Assembly (NCBI RefSeq): GCF_020880995.1
Contig: NZ_JAJISD010000004.1
Coordinates: forward strand, 372,001-436,000
Direction: 5' to 3'
Length of the DNA stretch: 64,000 nucleotides
DNA from: Reyranella aquatilis
GTDB lineage: Bacteria; Pseudomonadota; Alphaproteobacteria; Reyranellales; Reyranellaceae
Shown here: piece after piece, positions 40,016 through 50,022 of the stretch
Layout: the number at the start of each line of letters is the position of its first letter
Position numbering within the stretch: the stretch's first letter is position 1
Program-made: the position numbers and the translations under genes
Notes under the pieces: model-generated
The model's input: only the letters and a program-made list of their open reading frames with translations
What the model was told of the DNA's origin: nothing
The model's database searches: none

Positions 40016-41536
40016 TTAACGGCTTGAGATTCCTGATTTTTTGCCAGAGGGGCCGCGGCCGAAAAGCCCAAGTGCGCCGGCCGCCAGGAGCAGAAGCACG
40101 AGAAGAGTCCCGTCCCCCCAGCGGCCATACGGCGTGGGCTCGCGCGCTGGGGGAATCCTGTGATCGATGATGCCTTCCTGCTCCATGTCCAGCGCGGCCA
40201 GCACGCGCCCGTAGGCGTCGATGACGGCGGAAACACCGGTGTTCGCCGCCCGGATCATCGGCAGGCCCTCCTCGACCGAGCGCAGGCGGGCGCTGGCGAG
40301 ATGCTGGTAGGGACCGCTGGACAGGCCGAACCACGCGTCGTTGGTGACGTTCAGCAGCCAGCGCGGCCGCGCGCCGGGACCGGTGACGGCGGCGGGAAAG
40401 ATCACCTCGTAGCAGATGATCGGCGAGACGGACGGCAGGCGTGGCAGGTCGAGCGTGACTCGCGACAGGCCCTCCTCGAACGAGCCGCGCCCGATGAAGC
40501 CGGACACCGGCGCGAGCTGCTTGTGGAACGGGATGTATTCGCCGAGCGGCACCAGATGGACCTTGTCGTAGCTGGCGACGATCGTCCCGGCCTGATCGAT
40601 GACCAGCAGGGAGTTCCAGACCCCTTCGTCCCGCTTGCCGGTGCCGCGCGCCGCGCCAGTGAGAAGGTAGCCCTCCGGCGGCACGGCCTTCGCCATCACG
40701 TCCAGTGCGGGCGATCCCGGCTCGACGATGAAGGGCGGCGCGGTCTCGGGCCAGATCACCGCGGCCAACCGGTCGAACCCGTCGCGCCGGCTCATCTCGA
40801 CCAGCTTGTTCACCTGACGGGCCCGGTTCTCGGGCCGCCACTTCTCGGCCTGCGGCGTGTTCGGCTGGACGATGCGCACCAGCGGTCCGTCGCCCGTCTC
40901 GGCCGGGGCCATCACCGACTGCCCCGCAAAGCCCGCGCCCGCCACGACCGCGAGCGCCAGCAGCGAGGCCCGCCAACCCGCCGCCGGCGCAGCGAGGATC
41001 ATGAAGGTGAAAAGGCCGAGCCCGTAGACACCGAACAGCGCCGCCCCCTGCAGCAGGGGAACGGCAAAGGCCCAGACATGCGCCAGCGGATTCCACGCGT
41101 AGCCGGTGAAGACGTGGCCGCGCAGCCACTCGGCGACCGTCCAGGTGACGGCGAGCAGGAGCAGGCGCGCATACCGGCCGCCCAGCGCCGGCCAACGCCC
41201 GGCGGCCCACTTGGCGGCGCCCGCCGCCATGCCGGGAAAGAAGCCGAGAAGCGCCGCCAGTCCAATGACGATGGGCGGCCCCAGCAGAGCGTAGTCGGCG
41301 GGCGGCACGAAGAACGCCTCGACGATCCAGTAGGAGCCGACGGCGAAATGGCCGGTTCCCCACGCCCATCCCCGCAGCAGGGCGCTCTTCGGCCCCGGCG
41401 CGGTGTCCCACAGCCAGACGAAGGCCACCGCGCCGACGATGGCGAGCGGCAGCCAATGGAGGGGCGGCATGGCAAGGGCGGCGAGCGCACCGGCCAGGAA
41501 GGCGACGCCTGCGGCGCGCCAGCCTCTGAGGGTCAT
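40016..41536 (-). CDS. lnt: Apolipoprotein N-acyltransferase
   Basis: A 506-residue Lnt, the last step of lipoprotein maturation (adds an acyl chain to the N-terminal Cys). About six N-terminal transmembrane helices (residues 5-200), then the nitrilase-like domain with the catalytic triad Glu in AVIWPETAPPF, Lys in YDKVHLVPLGEYIPF and Cys in PIICYEVIFP. A C-terminal helix (LLVLLLLAAGALGLF) anchors the end. Length normal. It is 26 bases after corC, the usual order corC-lnt. Confidence 0.96.
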   Translation of the reverse strand: MTLRGWRAAGVAFLAGALAALAMPPLHWLPLAIVGAVAFVWLWDTAPGPKSALLRGWAWGTGHFAVGSYWIVEAFFVPPADYALLGPPIVIGLAALLGFFPGMAAGAAKWAAGRWPALGGRYARLLLLAVTWTVAEWLRGHVFTGYAWNPLAHVWAFAVPLLQGAALFGVYGLGLFTFMILAAPAAGWRASLLALAVVAGAGFAGQSVMAPAETGDGPLVRIVQPNTPQAEKWRPENRARQVNKLVEMSRRDGFDRLAAVIWPETAPPFIVEPGSPALDVMAKAVPPEGYLLTGAARGTGKRDEGVWNSLLVIDQAGTIVASYDKVHLVPLGEYIPFHKQLAPVSGFIGRGSFEEGLSRVTLDLPRLPSVSPIICYEVIFPAAVTGPGARPRWLLNVTNDAWFGLSSGPYQHLASARLRSVEEGLPMIRAANTGVSAVIDAYGRVLAALDMEQEGIIDHRIPPAREPTPYGRWGDGTLLVLLLLAAGALGLFGRGPSGKKSGISSR

Positions 41537-41562
41537 CGTGTCACGCGGCGGTCAGGCGACGG

Positions 41563-42510
41563 TCAGGCGGCGGGCGCCGTCGTCGGCGGCCGCACGCGCA
41601 GGCGGCGGATGCGCCGGGGATCGACATCGAGGATCTCGAATTCCACACCCGACGGATGGCGCACCACTTCGCCGCGCTCGGGAATGCGTCCCAGCAGCGA
41701 GAAGATCAGACCGCCGACCGTGTCGATCTCGCGTCGCTCGTCTTCCGACAGGACCTTGCCGATCTCCTCCTCGAGGAGCTCGATCGGCGTGCGGCCGTTG
41801 ACGTCGATCGTGCCGTCGACACGGCGAGCGACCGTCGGCGTCTGCGCGACGTCGTGCTCGTCCTCGATCTCGCCCACGATCTCCTCGACGAGGTCCTCGA
41901 TGGTGAGCAGCCCGTCGGTGCCGCCGAACTCGTCGACGACCAGCGCCATGTGCGTGCGCGAGCGGCGCATGTCGAGAAGCATGTCGAGCACCGGCAGGGT
42001 CGGCGCCACGAACACGACGCGCCGCAATATGTCGCGCAGGTTGAACTTCTTGGACGTGCCCCAGTAGGCCAGCACGTCCTTGATGTGGATCATGCCGATC
42101 ACGTCGTCGAGCGATTCGCGGTAGATCGGATAGCGCGAATGCGCTTCGGCCTGGATCAGCCGCACCACCTCGTCGAGCGGCGTGTCGGCGGCGATGCCCA
42201 CGATGTCGACCCGCGGCACCATGACGTCGGCCACCGTCTTGTCGCGCAGCTTCAGGATGTTGGCGAGCAGCTCGCGCTGGTCGTCGCTGATCGGAGTGTC
42301 GCTCTCGGGCGTCTCCTCGATCAGTTCCTCGATCGCCTCGCGGACGGCTTCGTTCTTGTCCCGGCGACGCAGGCGCCGCAGGAGTGCGCGCAACAGGCCA
42401 CCGCTCGGGGCGACATCGGGAGCCGGCGATGTCACCGGGGTGCTAAGGGGCTCAGTCGACGAAGCCGGGCCGATGCCCGGCCTGGTACTGTGCGCTGTGG
42501 AGTCAGGCAT
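41563..42510 (-). CDS. corC: CorC/HlyC-family transporter-associated protein with CBS domains
   Basis: A 315-residue cytosolic CorC/YbeX-type protein. It has no membrane domain; two CBS domains are visible (VMVPRVDIVGIAADTPLDEVVRLIQAEAHSRYPIYRESLDDVIGMIHIKDVL, and DEFGGTDGLLTIEDLVEEIVGEIEDEHD) followed by the CorC_HlyC transporter-associated domain (GTIDVNGRTPIELLEEEIGKVL, VGGLIFSLLGRIPERGEVV). YbeX/CorC is linked to ribosome metabolism and Mg/Co efflux. Normally it directly follows ybeY; here an opposite-strand aldo/keto reductase gene is placed between them. Confidence 0.93.
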   Translation of the reverse strand: MPDSTAHSTRPGIGPASSTEPLSTPVTSPAPDVAPSGGLLRALLRRLRRRDKNEAVREAIEELIEETPESDTPISDDQRELLANILKLRDKTVADVMVPRVDIVGIAADTPLDEVVRLIQAEAHSRYPIYRESLDDVIGMIHIKDVLAYWGTSKKFNLRDILRRVVFVAPTLPVLDMLLDMRRSRTHMALVVDEFGGTDGLLTIEDLVEEIVGEIEDEHDVAQTPTVARRVDGTIDVNGRTPIELLEEEIGKVLSEDERREIDTVGGLIFSLLGRIPERGEVVRHPSGVEFEILDVDPRRIRRLRVRPPTTAPAA

Positions 42511-42560
42511 GGCCGATAAGATAGGCTATCTCCCCCGCGTTGCAATCGTGGAAGTTCCTG

Positions 42561-43391
42561 ATGCGTTCCTGCAAGCTTCCGTCCGGCGCTGAAATGCCGG
42601 TGCTCGGCCTCGGCACCTGGCGCATGGGAGAGAACGCCCGCCGCCGCGCCGAAGAACTCGACGCCCTCACTTACGGGCTCGATCTCGGCTATCCGATGAT
42701 CGACACCGCCGAGATGTACGGCGAAGGAGTCGCCGAGGAGATCGTGGGCGACGCGCTACGGGGCCGCGACACCCTCCCCTTCATCGTGAGCAAGGTCTAT
42801 CCGCACAACGCCTCGCGGGCGGGCACGATCGCCGCCTGCGAGCGCAGCCTGAAGCGCCTGCGGCTGGAGCGCATCGACCTCTACCTCCTGCACTGGCGCG
42901 GGGGCACGCGGATCGAGGAGACCTACGAGGCGTTCGACAGACTGAGGAGCGCCGGCAAGATCGCCGACTTCGGCGTCAGCAACTTCGATCTCGACGACAT
43001 GCAGGACGCCGCACGGCTCGACAAGGGACGGACCGCCACCAACCAGGTGCTCTACTGCCTGTCGCGGCGCGGTCCGGAGTTCGACCTGCTGCCGTGGATG
43101 CGCAAGCGCGCGATCCCGTTGATGGCCTATTCGCCGCTCGACCAGGGCGGCCTGCTGCGCAAGGCACCGCTGAAGAAGCTCGCCGACGAGGTCGGCTGCA
43201 CGCCCGCGCAACTGGCGCTGGCCTGGCTGTTCGCGCAGCCGGGCGTCGTCACCATCCCGAAATCCGCGAATCGAGAGCGCGTGAAGGAGAACTTCGCGGC
43301 ACTCCAGGTCGAGCTGACGCCGGAGATCCTGCGCGAACTCGACCGCGCCTTCCCGCCGCCGAGGGCCAAGCAGCCCCTGGAGATGCTGTAG
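42561..43391 (+). CDS. Aldo/keto reductase
   Basis: A 276-residue AKR with the full catalytic tetrad Asp48 (IDTAEMYGEG), Tyr53, Lys78 (IVSKVYPHN) and His111 (LLHWRGG), and NADPH-loop TIPKSANRERVKENF at the end. It resembles DkgA/2,5-diketo-gluconate-type reductases. ATG 42561 starts just before the first beta hairpin (KLPSGAEMPVLGLGTW). It reads against its neighbours and splits corC from ybeY, which usually adjoin; it shares the divergent region with corC. Physiological substrate unknown. Confidence 0.92.
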   Translation: MRSCKLPSGAEMPVLGLGTWRMGENARRRAEELDALTYGLDLGYPMIDTAEMYGEGVAEEIVGDALRGRDTLPFIVSKVYPHNASRAGTIAACERSLKRLRLERIDLYLLHWRGGTRIEETYEAFDRLRSAGKIADFGVSNFDLDDMQDAARLDKGRTATNQVLYCLSRRGPEFDLLPWMRKRAIPLMAYSPLDQGGLLRKAPLKKLADEVGCTPAQLALAWLFAQPGVVTIPKSANRERVKENFAALQVELTPEILRELDRAFPPPRAKQPLEML

Positions 43392-43902
43392 CTCGACAAT
43401 CTATTGTTTCCTCCCCCCGTAAGACCGGGGAGGAGAAGAGCCTTAACGCTCCAGATACGGATCGGCGATGCCGAGCCTGGCCAGCACGCGACGCTCCAGC
43501 GCTTCCATGCGCTCGGCATCGTCCTCGCCGGTCTCGTGGTCGTAGCCCAGCAGATGCAGCGTGCCGTGAACGACCAGATGCGTGAAATGGTCGGCCGGCG
43601 ACTTCTTCTGCTCGCGCGCCTCGCGCCAAACGGTCTGGCGGGCCAGCACCATGTCGCCCAGGAAATCGCGCTCGCCCGAGGGATAGGACAGGACGTTGGT
43701 CGGCTTGTCCTTCTTGCGGTCGCGCGCGTTGAGCACACGCACGCCCTTGTCGTCGTCGAGCGCGACGTTCAGCGAGCGCATGCCGCGACGTCGCGTGCCC
43801 GCGAACGCGGCTCGTGCGGCACGGCGCGCGAGCTTTTCAGCGTCGGGCAGCGCCTTCAGCCAGCCCTCGTCCAGCACGACGACCGTGCAGCGCAGCGCCG
43901 GC

Positions 43903-44873
<971 letters not shown>

Positions 44874-44877
<4 letters not shown>

Positions 44878-46289
44878 GCAGCCACCTCGTAGTCGCCGGT
44901 GACGATCTCGCCCAGCAGGCTGTTGGCATAGCCTTCGATCAGCCGCACGTCGACGATCCGGCCGAACAGGCGCGGATCGCCCTGCGCGTAGACCGATTGC
45001 AGCCACGGCGTCTTGCCCATGATCTGCCCCGGCTTGCGGCCGGCCTCGGCGAACAGCACGGGTACGGTGGTGCCGGCCTTGGACTCGTTGAACGCGCGGG
45101 CCTGCTGTCCGACCAGCGCCTGCAGCGCGGCGAGCCGGGCCACCTTCACGTTCTCCGGCACCTGGTCGGTCAATGCCGCCCCGGGCGTGCCGGGACGGCG
45201 GCTGTAGCGGAAGGCATAGGCGGACGCGAAACCCACCTGCTCGATGAGCCGCATCGTCTCGTCGAAATCGGCATCGCTTTCCCCGGGAAAGCCCACGATG
45301 AAGTCCGACGACAACGCGAGGTCGGCACGCGCGTTGCGCAGCCGCTCGACGATGCGGAGATAGAGGTCGCGACCGTGGCCGCGGTTCATCGCGTCGAGGA
45401 TGCGATCGGATCCCGACTGAACCGGCAGGTGCAGGTAGGGCATCAGCTGCGGCACGTCGCCGTGCGCGGCAATCAGGTCGTCGTCCATGTCGCGCGGATG
45501 GGAGGTCGTGTAGCGCAGCCGCGCGAGGCCGGGGATCTCGCCGATCGCGCGCACCAGCCGCGCCAGCGACCAGGTCGAGCCATCCGGCCCCTCGCCGTGA
45601 TAGGCGTTGACGTTCTGCCCCAGCACCGTGAGTTCGAGCGCGCCGGCGGCCACGAGCTGCCGCGCCTCGGCGAGCACCGCCGAAGCGGGTCGCGAATACT
45701 CGGCACCGCGCGTGTACGGCACGACACAGAAGGTGCAGAACTTGTCGCAGCCTTCCTGGATCGACAGGAAGGCCGAGCCGGCCCGGATCCCCTGCGGCGA
45801 CGGCAGGTGATCGAACTTGCTCTCCGGCGGAAACTCCGTGTCGAGCACGCCGGCACCCGGCACACGCTTGCCGCCCACGCCCGCCGCGGCCGACTTGCGC
45901 GCGACCTGGGCCAGCAGCTCGGGCAGACGGTGGTAGGCCTGCGGGCCCACGACGATGTCGACGGCGGGCTGGCGGCGCAGGATCTCCTCGCCTTCGGCCT
46001 GGGCGACGCAGCCCGCGACCGCGATCGTGTAGTCCCGGCCCTCGGCGCGGCGCTCGGTCTTCAGGTCGCGCAGCCGTCCCAGCTCGGAATAGACCTTCTC
46101 CGAGGCATGCTCGCGGATGTGGCAGGTGTTCAGCACGACCAGATCGGCCTGGTCGGGCGCTTCGGCCAGCGCATAGCCCAGCGGCCGCAGGACGTCGGCC
46201 ATGCGATCGGAATCGTAGACATTCATCTGACAGCCGTAGGTGCGGATGAACACGCGCTTGGGCTGTCCGTCGGTGCGGACGTCCTTCAT
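44874..46289 (-). CDS. miaB: tRNA-2-methylthio-N6-dimethylallyladenosine synthase
   Basis: A 471-residue radical SAM methylthiotransferase. N-terminal cluster cysteines in [30 protein letters not shown] and [11 protein letters not shown]; radical SAM motif CDKFCTFC (residues near 180); C-terminal TRAM domain ([28 protein letters not shown]). It thiomethylates A37 of tRNAs reading UNN codons. ATG 46289 gives a start 14 residues before the first conserved block (FIRTYGC). Lies 44 bases after plsC and overlaps the next gene by four bases. Confidence 0.96.
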
Positions 46290-46333
46290 CGGTCTCCGGT
46301 GCTGGAACGCGCGGTTTCTATCACCGCCACCGA

Positions 46334-47203
46334 TCAGGGTCGAGGGCCGGCGGGCGCCGGCTCGGCCAGCGGCGGCAGCAGCTCCGGGCGGCCGGAATTC
46401 GCCGCCTGCACGCCGGAGGAAACCTGGCGGAAGCAATGCTCGGCGAGCTTCTTGCGGTCGCCCAGCTGGTCGATGTCGATCGGCGGGAAGAAGGTGACGA
46501 CCGCTTCGGTCTCGCCGAGGCATACCATCTGCCAGAGGTGCGGCACGAGGTCGAGATCGCCGAACCAGGCGAACAGGGGCCGCCAGTAGCGACCGAGCGG
46601 AATGCCGTCGAGCCGCGTGTAGGAGATCGCGACCGGCTGCACGACGATGGGCCGGTCGTCGCGCCGAAGCTGCGCCACCGCAAACAGGGCGCTGCGGAAC
46701 GGCAGGACGCGCGTGCCGTCGCTGCTGGTCCCCTCGGGAAACAGCATGAGATTGTCGCCGGTGTTCAGGCGCCGCAGCATCTCGTCGCGGCTGTTGCTGG
46801 TCTTGCTCGAGCGCCGCTCGACGAAGATCGTGCGCTGCGCCTTCGCCAGCGTGCTGAAGAACGGCCAGGTCGCGACCTCGGCCTTGGCCACGAAGCTGCC
46901 GGGGATCAGGCCGCCCAGCACCTCGATGTCGAGATAGGAGACGTGATTGCAGACATAGAGGGTCGGCGTGACGGTCGACCGCGCGCCGTTCACCTTCACC
47001 TTGATCCCGAGGATGGTGCAGACCGTCCGGTGATAGAACACCGGCATCCAGCGCACGACCGGCGTGATGCGACAGGCGAGCGCCAGAAGATGGAACGGCA
47101 GCAGGACCAGCGTGAGCAGCAGGTAGCTCAACAGCCGAAACGCGCCACGCAGAGGAGAGCCGATCCAGGTCGCGGCGACAGGAGCGTCCGCCGCGCTACT
47201 CAC
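46334..47203 (-). CDS. Lysophospholipid acyltransferase (PlsC/OlsA type)
   Basis: A 289-residue membrane acyltransferase. One N-terminal transmembrane helix ([21 protein letters not shown]), motif [13 protein letters not shown] (HxxxxD), [25 protein letters not shown], and [20 protein letters not shown] (second motif). Its 5' end overlaps the OlsB-like gene by eight bases. In ornithine-lipid synthesis OlsA acylates the lyso-ornithine lipid made by OlsB, so the pair probably does this; a glycerophospholipid role remains possible. Confidence 0.9.
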   Translation of the reverse strand: MSSAADAPVAATWIGSPLRGAFRLLSYLLLTLVLLPFHLLALACRITPVVRWMPVFYHRTVCTILGIKVKVNGARSTVTPTLYVCNHVSYLDIEVLGGLIPGSFVAKAEVATWPFFSTLAKAQRTIFVERRSSKTSNSRDEMLRRLNTGDNLMLFPEGTSSDGTRVLPFRSALFAVAQLRRDDRPIVVQPVAISYTRLDGIPLGRYWRPLFAWFGDLDLVPHLWQMVCLGETEAVVTFFPPIDIDQLGDRKKLAEHCFRQVSSGVQAANSGRPELLPPLAEPAPAGPRP

Positions 47204-48038
47204 GCATCCCGCGTTCGTAGTGGCGGATGTACTTCTCGGTCACCAGTTCGGTCTTCACGATGATGAAGACATCGGTGCTGTTGAATTCGGGGTCGATCAC
47301 CGCGCCGTCGCCGACGAAGCCACCGAGCCTCAGGTATCCCTTGATCAGCGGCGGCACGCGCGCCATCGCCTTGCGCGGGTCGTAGCTGCCGGGCTCGAGC
47401 ATATCCATCTTCACGTAGCGGCTCGGCAGCGCGCGCACGCGGATGTCGGGCGGCGCGAGATGATGGTGATAAAGGTAGGAAAGCGCCTGGGCGTGCTGCT
47501 CCGGATCGACGCCCGGCAGGCTGGCGCAGCCGAACATGACCTGGATGTTGTAGTGGTAGGCATAGAGCGCGATGCCGCGCCACAGCATCTGCATGGTCGC
47601 GGTGTTGCGCGCATCCTTGGCGATGCAGGAGCGGCCGAGTTCCAGGACCTCGCCCGGATAGTCGATCATCTTCTGGATGTCGTACTCGGCCGACGAGTAG
47701 AAGCGGCCCATCTTCAGCGCCGCCGACCGGCGGATCAGTCGATAGGTGCCGACGATGCCCTCGGGTCCTTCGCCGCGGCGGCGGTCGAGCACGAGCAGAT
47801 GGTCGCAGACCTCGTCGAACGGATCGAAGTCGCGGCCGAGCGCCTTCATTTCGGGGGAGGCGTGCGCCGCCATTTCTTCATAGAAGACGCGGAACCGCAG
47901 TGCCTGTGCCGCTTCGATCTCGGCAGCGGTCTGCGCCAGGCGAACCTCGAAATCGCCAGCCACGACCTTCACGATCTCCGCATTGGAGACCGGCGGTCCG
48001 AGAAGCTCGGCTTCGCTGTCAACGCGGTCGATGCGCAT
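47196..48038 (-). CDS. olsB: OlsB-like ornithine acyl-ACP N-acyltransferase (GNAT-fold hemolysin-like family)
   Basis: A 280-residue acyltransferase. Family features: FEVRLAQTAAEIEAAQALRFRVFYEEM, DPFDEVCDHLLVLDRR, IVGTYRLIRRSAALKMGRFYSSAEYD, VLELGRSCIAKDARN, GCASLPGVDPEQHAQALSYLYHHHLAP, and ALPSRYVKMDM. OlsB attaches a 3-hydroxyacyl chain to ornithine. ATG 48038 is chosen over a TTG two codons upstream. It overlaps the PlsC-like gene, consistent with an olsBA pair. Lies 66 bases downstream of fur, perhaps with its own promoter. Confidence 0.85.
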   Translation of the reverse strand: MRIDRVDSEAELLGPPVSNAEIVKVVAGDFEVRLAQTAAEIEAAQALRFRVFYEEMAAHASPEMKALGRDFDPFDEVCDHLLVLDRRRGEGPEGIVGTYRLIRRSAALKMGRFYSSAEYDIQKMIDYPGEVLELGRSCIAKDARNTATMQMLWRGIALYAYHYNIQVMFGCASLPGVDPEQHAQALSYLYHHHLAPPDIRVRALPSRYVKMDMLEPGSYDPRKAMARVPPLIKGYLRLGGFVGDGAVIDPEFNSTDVFIIVKTELVTEKYIRHYERGMRE

Positions 48039-48104
48039 GAACAATCCGCAAGGGGGCCGCCCCGATCATGGGCCCATTATCGGGGTGGCGCCGGTCCAGT
48101 CCAC

Positions 48105-48542
48105 TTATTTTTGGTGGTCGGATTTCCCGTCCAGAGGAACGCCGTAGAGTTCCAGGCGATGACCGACCAGCCGGTAGCCGGCCTTCTCGGCGATCTTCCG
48201 CTGCAGTTCCTCGATCTCGTCGTTGTGGAATTCCACAACCTTGCCGCTCTGGATGTCGATCAGGTGATCGTGGTGCTCGTCCGGCGTTTCCTCGTAGCGG
48301 GCACGCCCGTCGCCGAAGTCGTGCTTGGCCAGGATGCCCGCTTCCTCGAACAGGCGTACCGTCCGGTACACCGTCGCGATCGAGATGTTCGCGTCGATCG
48401 TGGTGGCGCGACGGTGCACGGCCTCGACGTCGGGATGATCCGACGCTTCCGACAGGACGCGGGCGATCACGCGTCGCTGGTCGGTCATCTTGAGGCCGCG
48501 CTCTGCGCATAGGATTTCGAGTTTGGATTTCCGGTCTGGCAT
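48105..48542 (-). CDS. fur: Fur-family metal-responsive regulator
   Basis: A 145-residue Fur/Mur-type repressor. DNA-binding domain LKMTDQRRVIARVLSEASDHPDVEAVHRRATTIDANISIATVYRTVRLFEEAGIL; metal site HHDHLIDIQSGKVVEFHNDEIEELQ. The CxxC structural zinc site of E. coli Fur is missing, as is normal for alphaproteobacterial Fur/Mur proteins, which may sense iron or manganese. It precedes olsB and is divergent from the tusA-like gene. Expect control by Fe or Mn of distant genes. Confidence 0.94.
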   Translation of the reverse strand: MPDRKSKLEILCAERGLKMTDQRRVIARVLSEASDHPDVEAVHRRATTIDANISIATVYRTVRLFEEAGILAKHDFGDGRARYEETPDEHHDHLIDIQSGKVVEFHNDEIEELQRKIAEKAGYRLVGHRLELYGVPLDGKSDHQK

Positions 48543-48586
48543 GACGGCCTACCCTACACTGGCAGGCGTTCGGGGTATAGTTGGAC

Positions 48587-48820
48587 ATGTCCATACACGC
48601 CGACCATGACATCGACATTACCGGCGAGGTCTGTCCCATGACGTTCGTCCGGACCAAGCTCAGGCTCGAACGCATGAAGCCCGGCGAAACGCTGGCCGTA
48701 AGGCTTCGCGGCGAGGAGCCGTTGCGCAACGTTCCGCGCGCCGCACGCGACGAGGGCCACGCCATCCTGGCCATCGAGGCCGAGGGCGATGCCCAAATCG
48801 TGATCATCCGCCGCGCCTGA
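48587..48820 (+). CDS. TusA-family sulfur-carrier protein
   Basis: A 77-residue TusA/SirA-fold protein. The active segment DITGEVCPMTFVRTKLRLERMKPGETLAV has the sulfur-binding Cys, but the usual CPxP reads CPMT. It carries persulfide sulfur for tRNA thiolation or for sulfur-oxidation enzymes. ATG 48587 is chosen; a TTG lies two codons upstream. It reads opposite to its neighbours, with its stop abutting the rimI stop (convergent). It is divergent from fur. The Sox operon earlier in the window is a possible functional link. Confidence 0.85.
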   Translation: MSIHADHDIDITGEVCPMTFVRTKLRLERMKPGETLAVRLRGEEPLRNVPRAARDEGHAILAIEAEGDAQIVIIRRA

Positions 48821-49291
48821 TCAGATGAGAGTGAGACGCATGATGAAAGCGTCGGCCGGCGCCCGGCCGGGCCGGGGATAATAGCCGGCGCGCTTGCCCA
48901 CGACGACGAAGCCGAGCGAATCGTAGAGCGTCCGGGCACCGGGATTATCCGCACCGACTTCAAGGAAAAGCGTCTTCGCCCCGGCGGCGCGGGCCTGCTC
49001 CATCACGGCATCGAGGAGCCGGCGCGCCGCGCCGCGGCGGCGGTGGCCGGGCTCGACCGCGACGGCCATGAGTTCGGCCTCGTCGTCCACGACGCGACAC
49101 AAGGCCATGCCGATGTCGACGTCGGCCTGCCTCAGCAGGAAGCCGGCGCTTCCCGGCGACGACATCAGCCCCGCAACATCCTGCCGCGTCCAGCCGCGCT
49201 CGCCCATCGGACCGAAGGAGTCGCGATGGAGACGCGCCGCGCTGTCGAGATCGAGCGCGCCCAGGCGGACAAGGGTGAAGCCCGCCTCCAT
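48821..49291 (-). CDS. rimI: Ribosomal-protein-alanine N-acetyltransferase-like GNAT
   Basis: A 156-residue GNAT acetyltransferase. The acetyl-CoA pyrophosphate loop lies in AVEPGHRRRGAARRLLDAVMEQ; further features are AKTLFLEVGADNPGARTLYDSLGFVVVGKRAGYYPRPG, close to RimI proteins. It probably acetylates the N-terminus of ribosomal protein S18. ATG 49291 overlaps the tsaB stop (TGATG), so the two are coupled, as in most alphaproteobacteria. Its stop meets the tusA-like stop head-on with no bases between. Confidence 0.88.
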   Translation of the reverse strand: MEAGFTLVRLGALDLDSAARLHRDSFGPMGERGWTRQDVAGLMSSPGSAGFLLRQADVDIGMALCRVVDDEAELMAVAVEPGHRRRGAARRLLDAVMEQARAAGAKTLFLEVGADNPGARTLYDSLGFVVVGKRAGYYPRPGRAPADAFIMRLTLI

Positions 49292-49965
49292 CACTCGACC
49301 GTGCGGCGGGCGCCATCCGGCAGGGTGATGTTCACGCCCCGCAGATAGAGCGGCCGCGGCAGGCCCTCCTCGCGATTGCGCCGGCGCCACTTCTCGACGC
49401 CGACACTCTCGGCGAGGCCGCCGAGGACGGCCGGATCGGGTGGGCCGTCGTGGGCGATCGCATCGATGTCGGCGGCCCTCAGCGACTGGACGAGCGGGCC
49501 CACGTCCTTGCCGACGATCAGGCACGCGCGTCCGGCCAGTCGCGCCGCGAGGTCCGCCGCGGTCGTCGCGAACGCCTCGGGCTCCGCACCGATCGCGCAG
49601 AACCAGTCGCCGAGCTTGGTGTCGACCGCGGCGACCACCAGCCGGTCGGTCGCGGGCGCCTGGGCGCGCAATACCGTGGTGGTGGGAATGCCCGCGAGGG
49701 GAATGCCGAGACCGACCGAGAGGCCGCGCGCCGCCGACAATCCCACGCGCACGCCCGTGAAGCTGCCCGGCCCGGTCGTGACGGCGATCAGGTCGAGCTG
49801 TCGCCGGGCGATTGCGGCCCGGTCGAGCGCGTCGGCGATCGCGGGCAGAAGACGCGCCGCCTGCTCGCGGCCCTCCTCCAGGAGACTGACGAGAGTGACG
49901 CCATCGCGCAGGACCGCGACACCCTGTCCGCTCACGGCGCAGTCGAAGGCGAGAACCGCGCTCAC
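49291..49965 (-). CDS. tsaB: tRNA t6A synthesis protein TsaB
   Basis: A 224-residue ASKHA-fold protein, partner of TsaD for N6-threonylcarbamoyladenosine at A37. Features: VLAFDCAVSGQGVAVL, HAARLLPAIADAL-like region (QAARLLPAIADALDRAAI), VTTGPGSFTGVRVGLSAARGLSVGLGIPLAGIPTT and VAAVDTKLGDWF. The GTG at 49965 is preferred because TsaB normally begins a few residues before the first beta strand; an ATG at 50013 would add 16 unconserved residues. Neither has a strong ribosome site, so the start is uncertain. Overlaps rimI. Confidence 0.9.
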   Translation of the reverse strand: MSAVLAFDCAVSGQGVAVLRDGVTLVSLLEEGREQAARLLPAIADALDRAAIARRQLDLIAVTTGPGSFTGVRVGLSAARGLSVGLGIPLAGIPTTTVLRAQAPATDRLVVAAVDTKLGDWFCAIGAEPEAFATTAADLAARLAGRACLIVGKDVGPLVQSLRAADIDAIAHDGPPDPAVLGGLAESVGVEKWRRRNREEGLPRPLYLRGVNITLPDGARRTVE

Positions 49966-50022
49966 AGGCTGAGGCCGCGCAGGGTACTGGCGCCAGGAGA
50001 AGCGGCTGGGCATTGTTGTGTC

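Noticed and set aside
43410-43434. CCTCCCC/GGGGAGG hairpin as a bidirectional terminator between aldo/keto reductase and ybeY
   Set aside because: Neither strand has a U run after the stem, so termination is not supported.
48105-48542. Loss of the CxxC zinc site in Fur as an anomaly
   Set aside because: This is the normal state for alphaproteobacterial Fur/Mur proteins.
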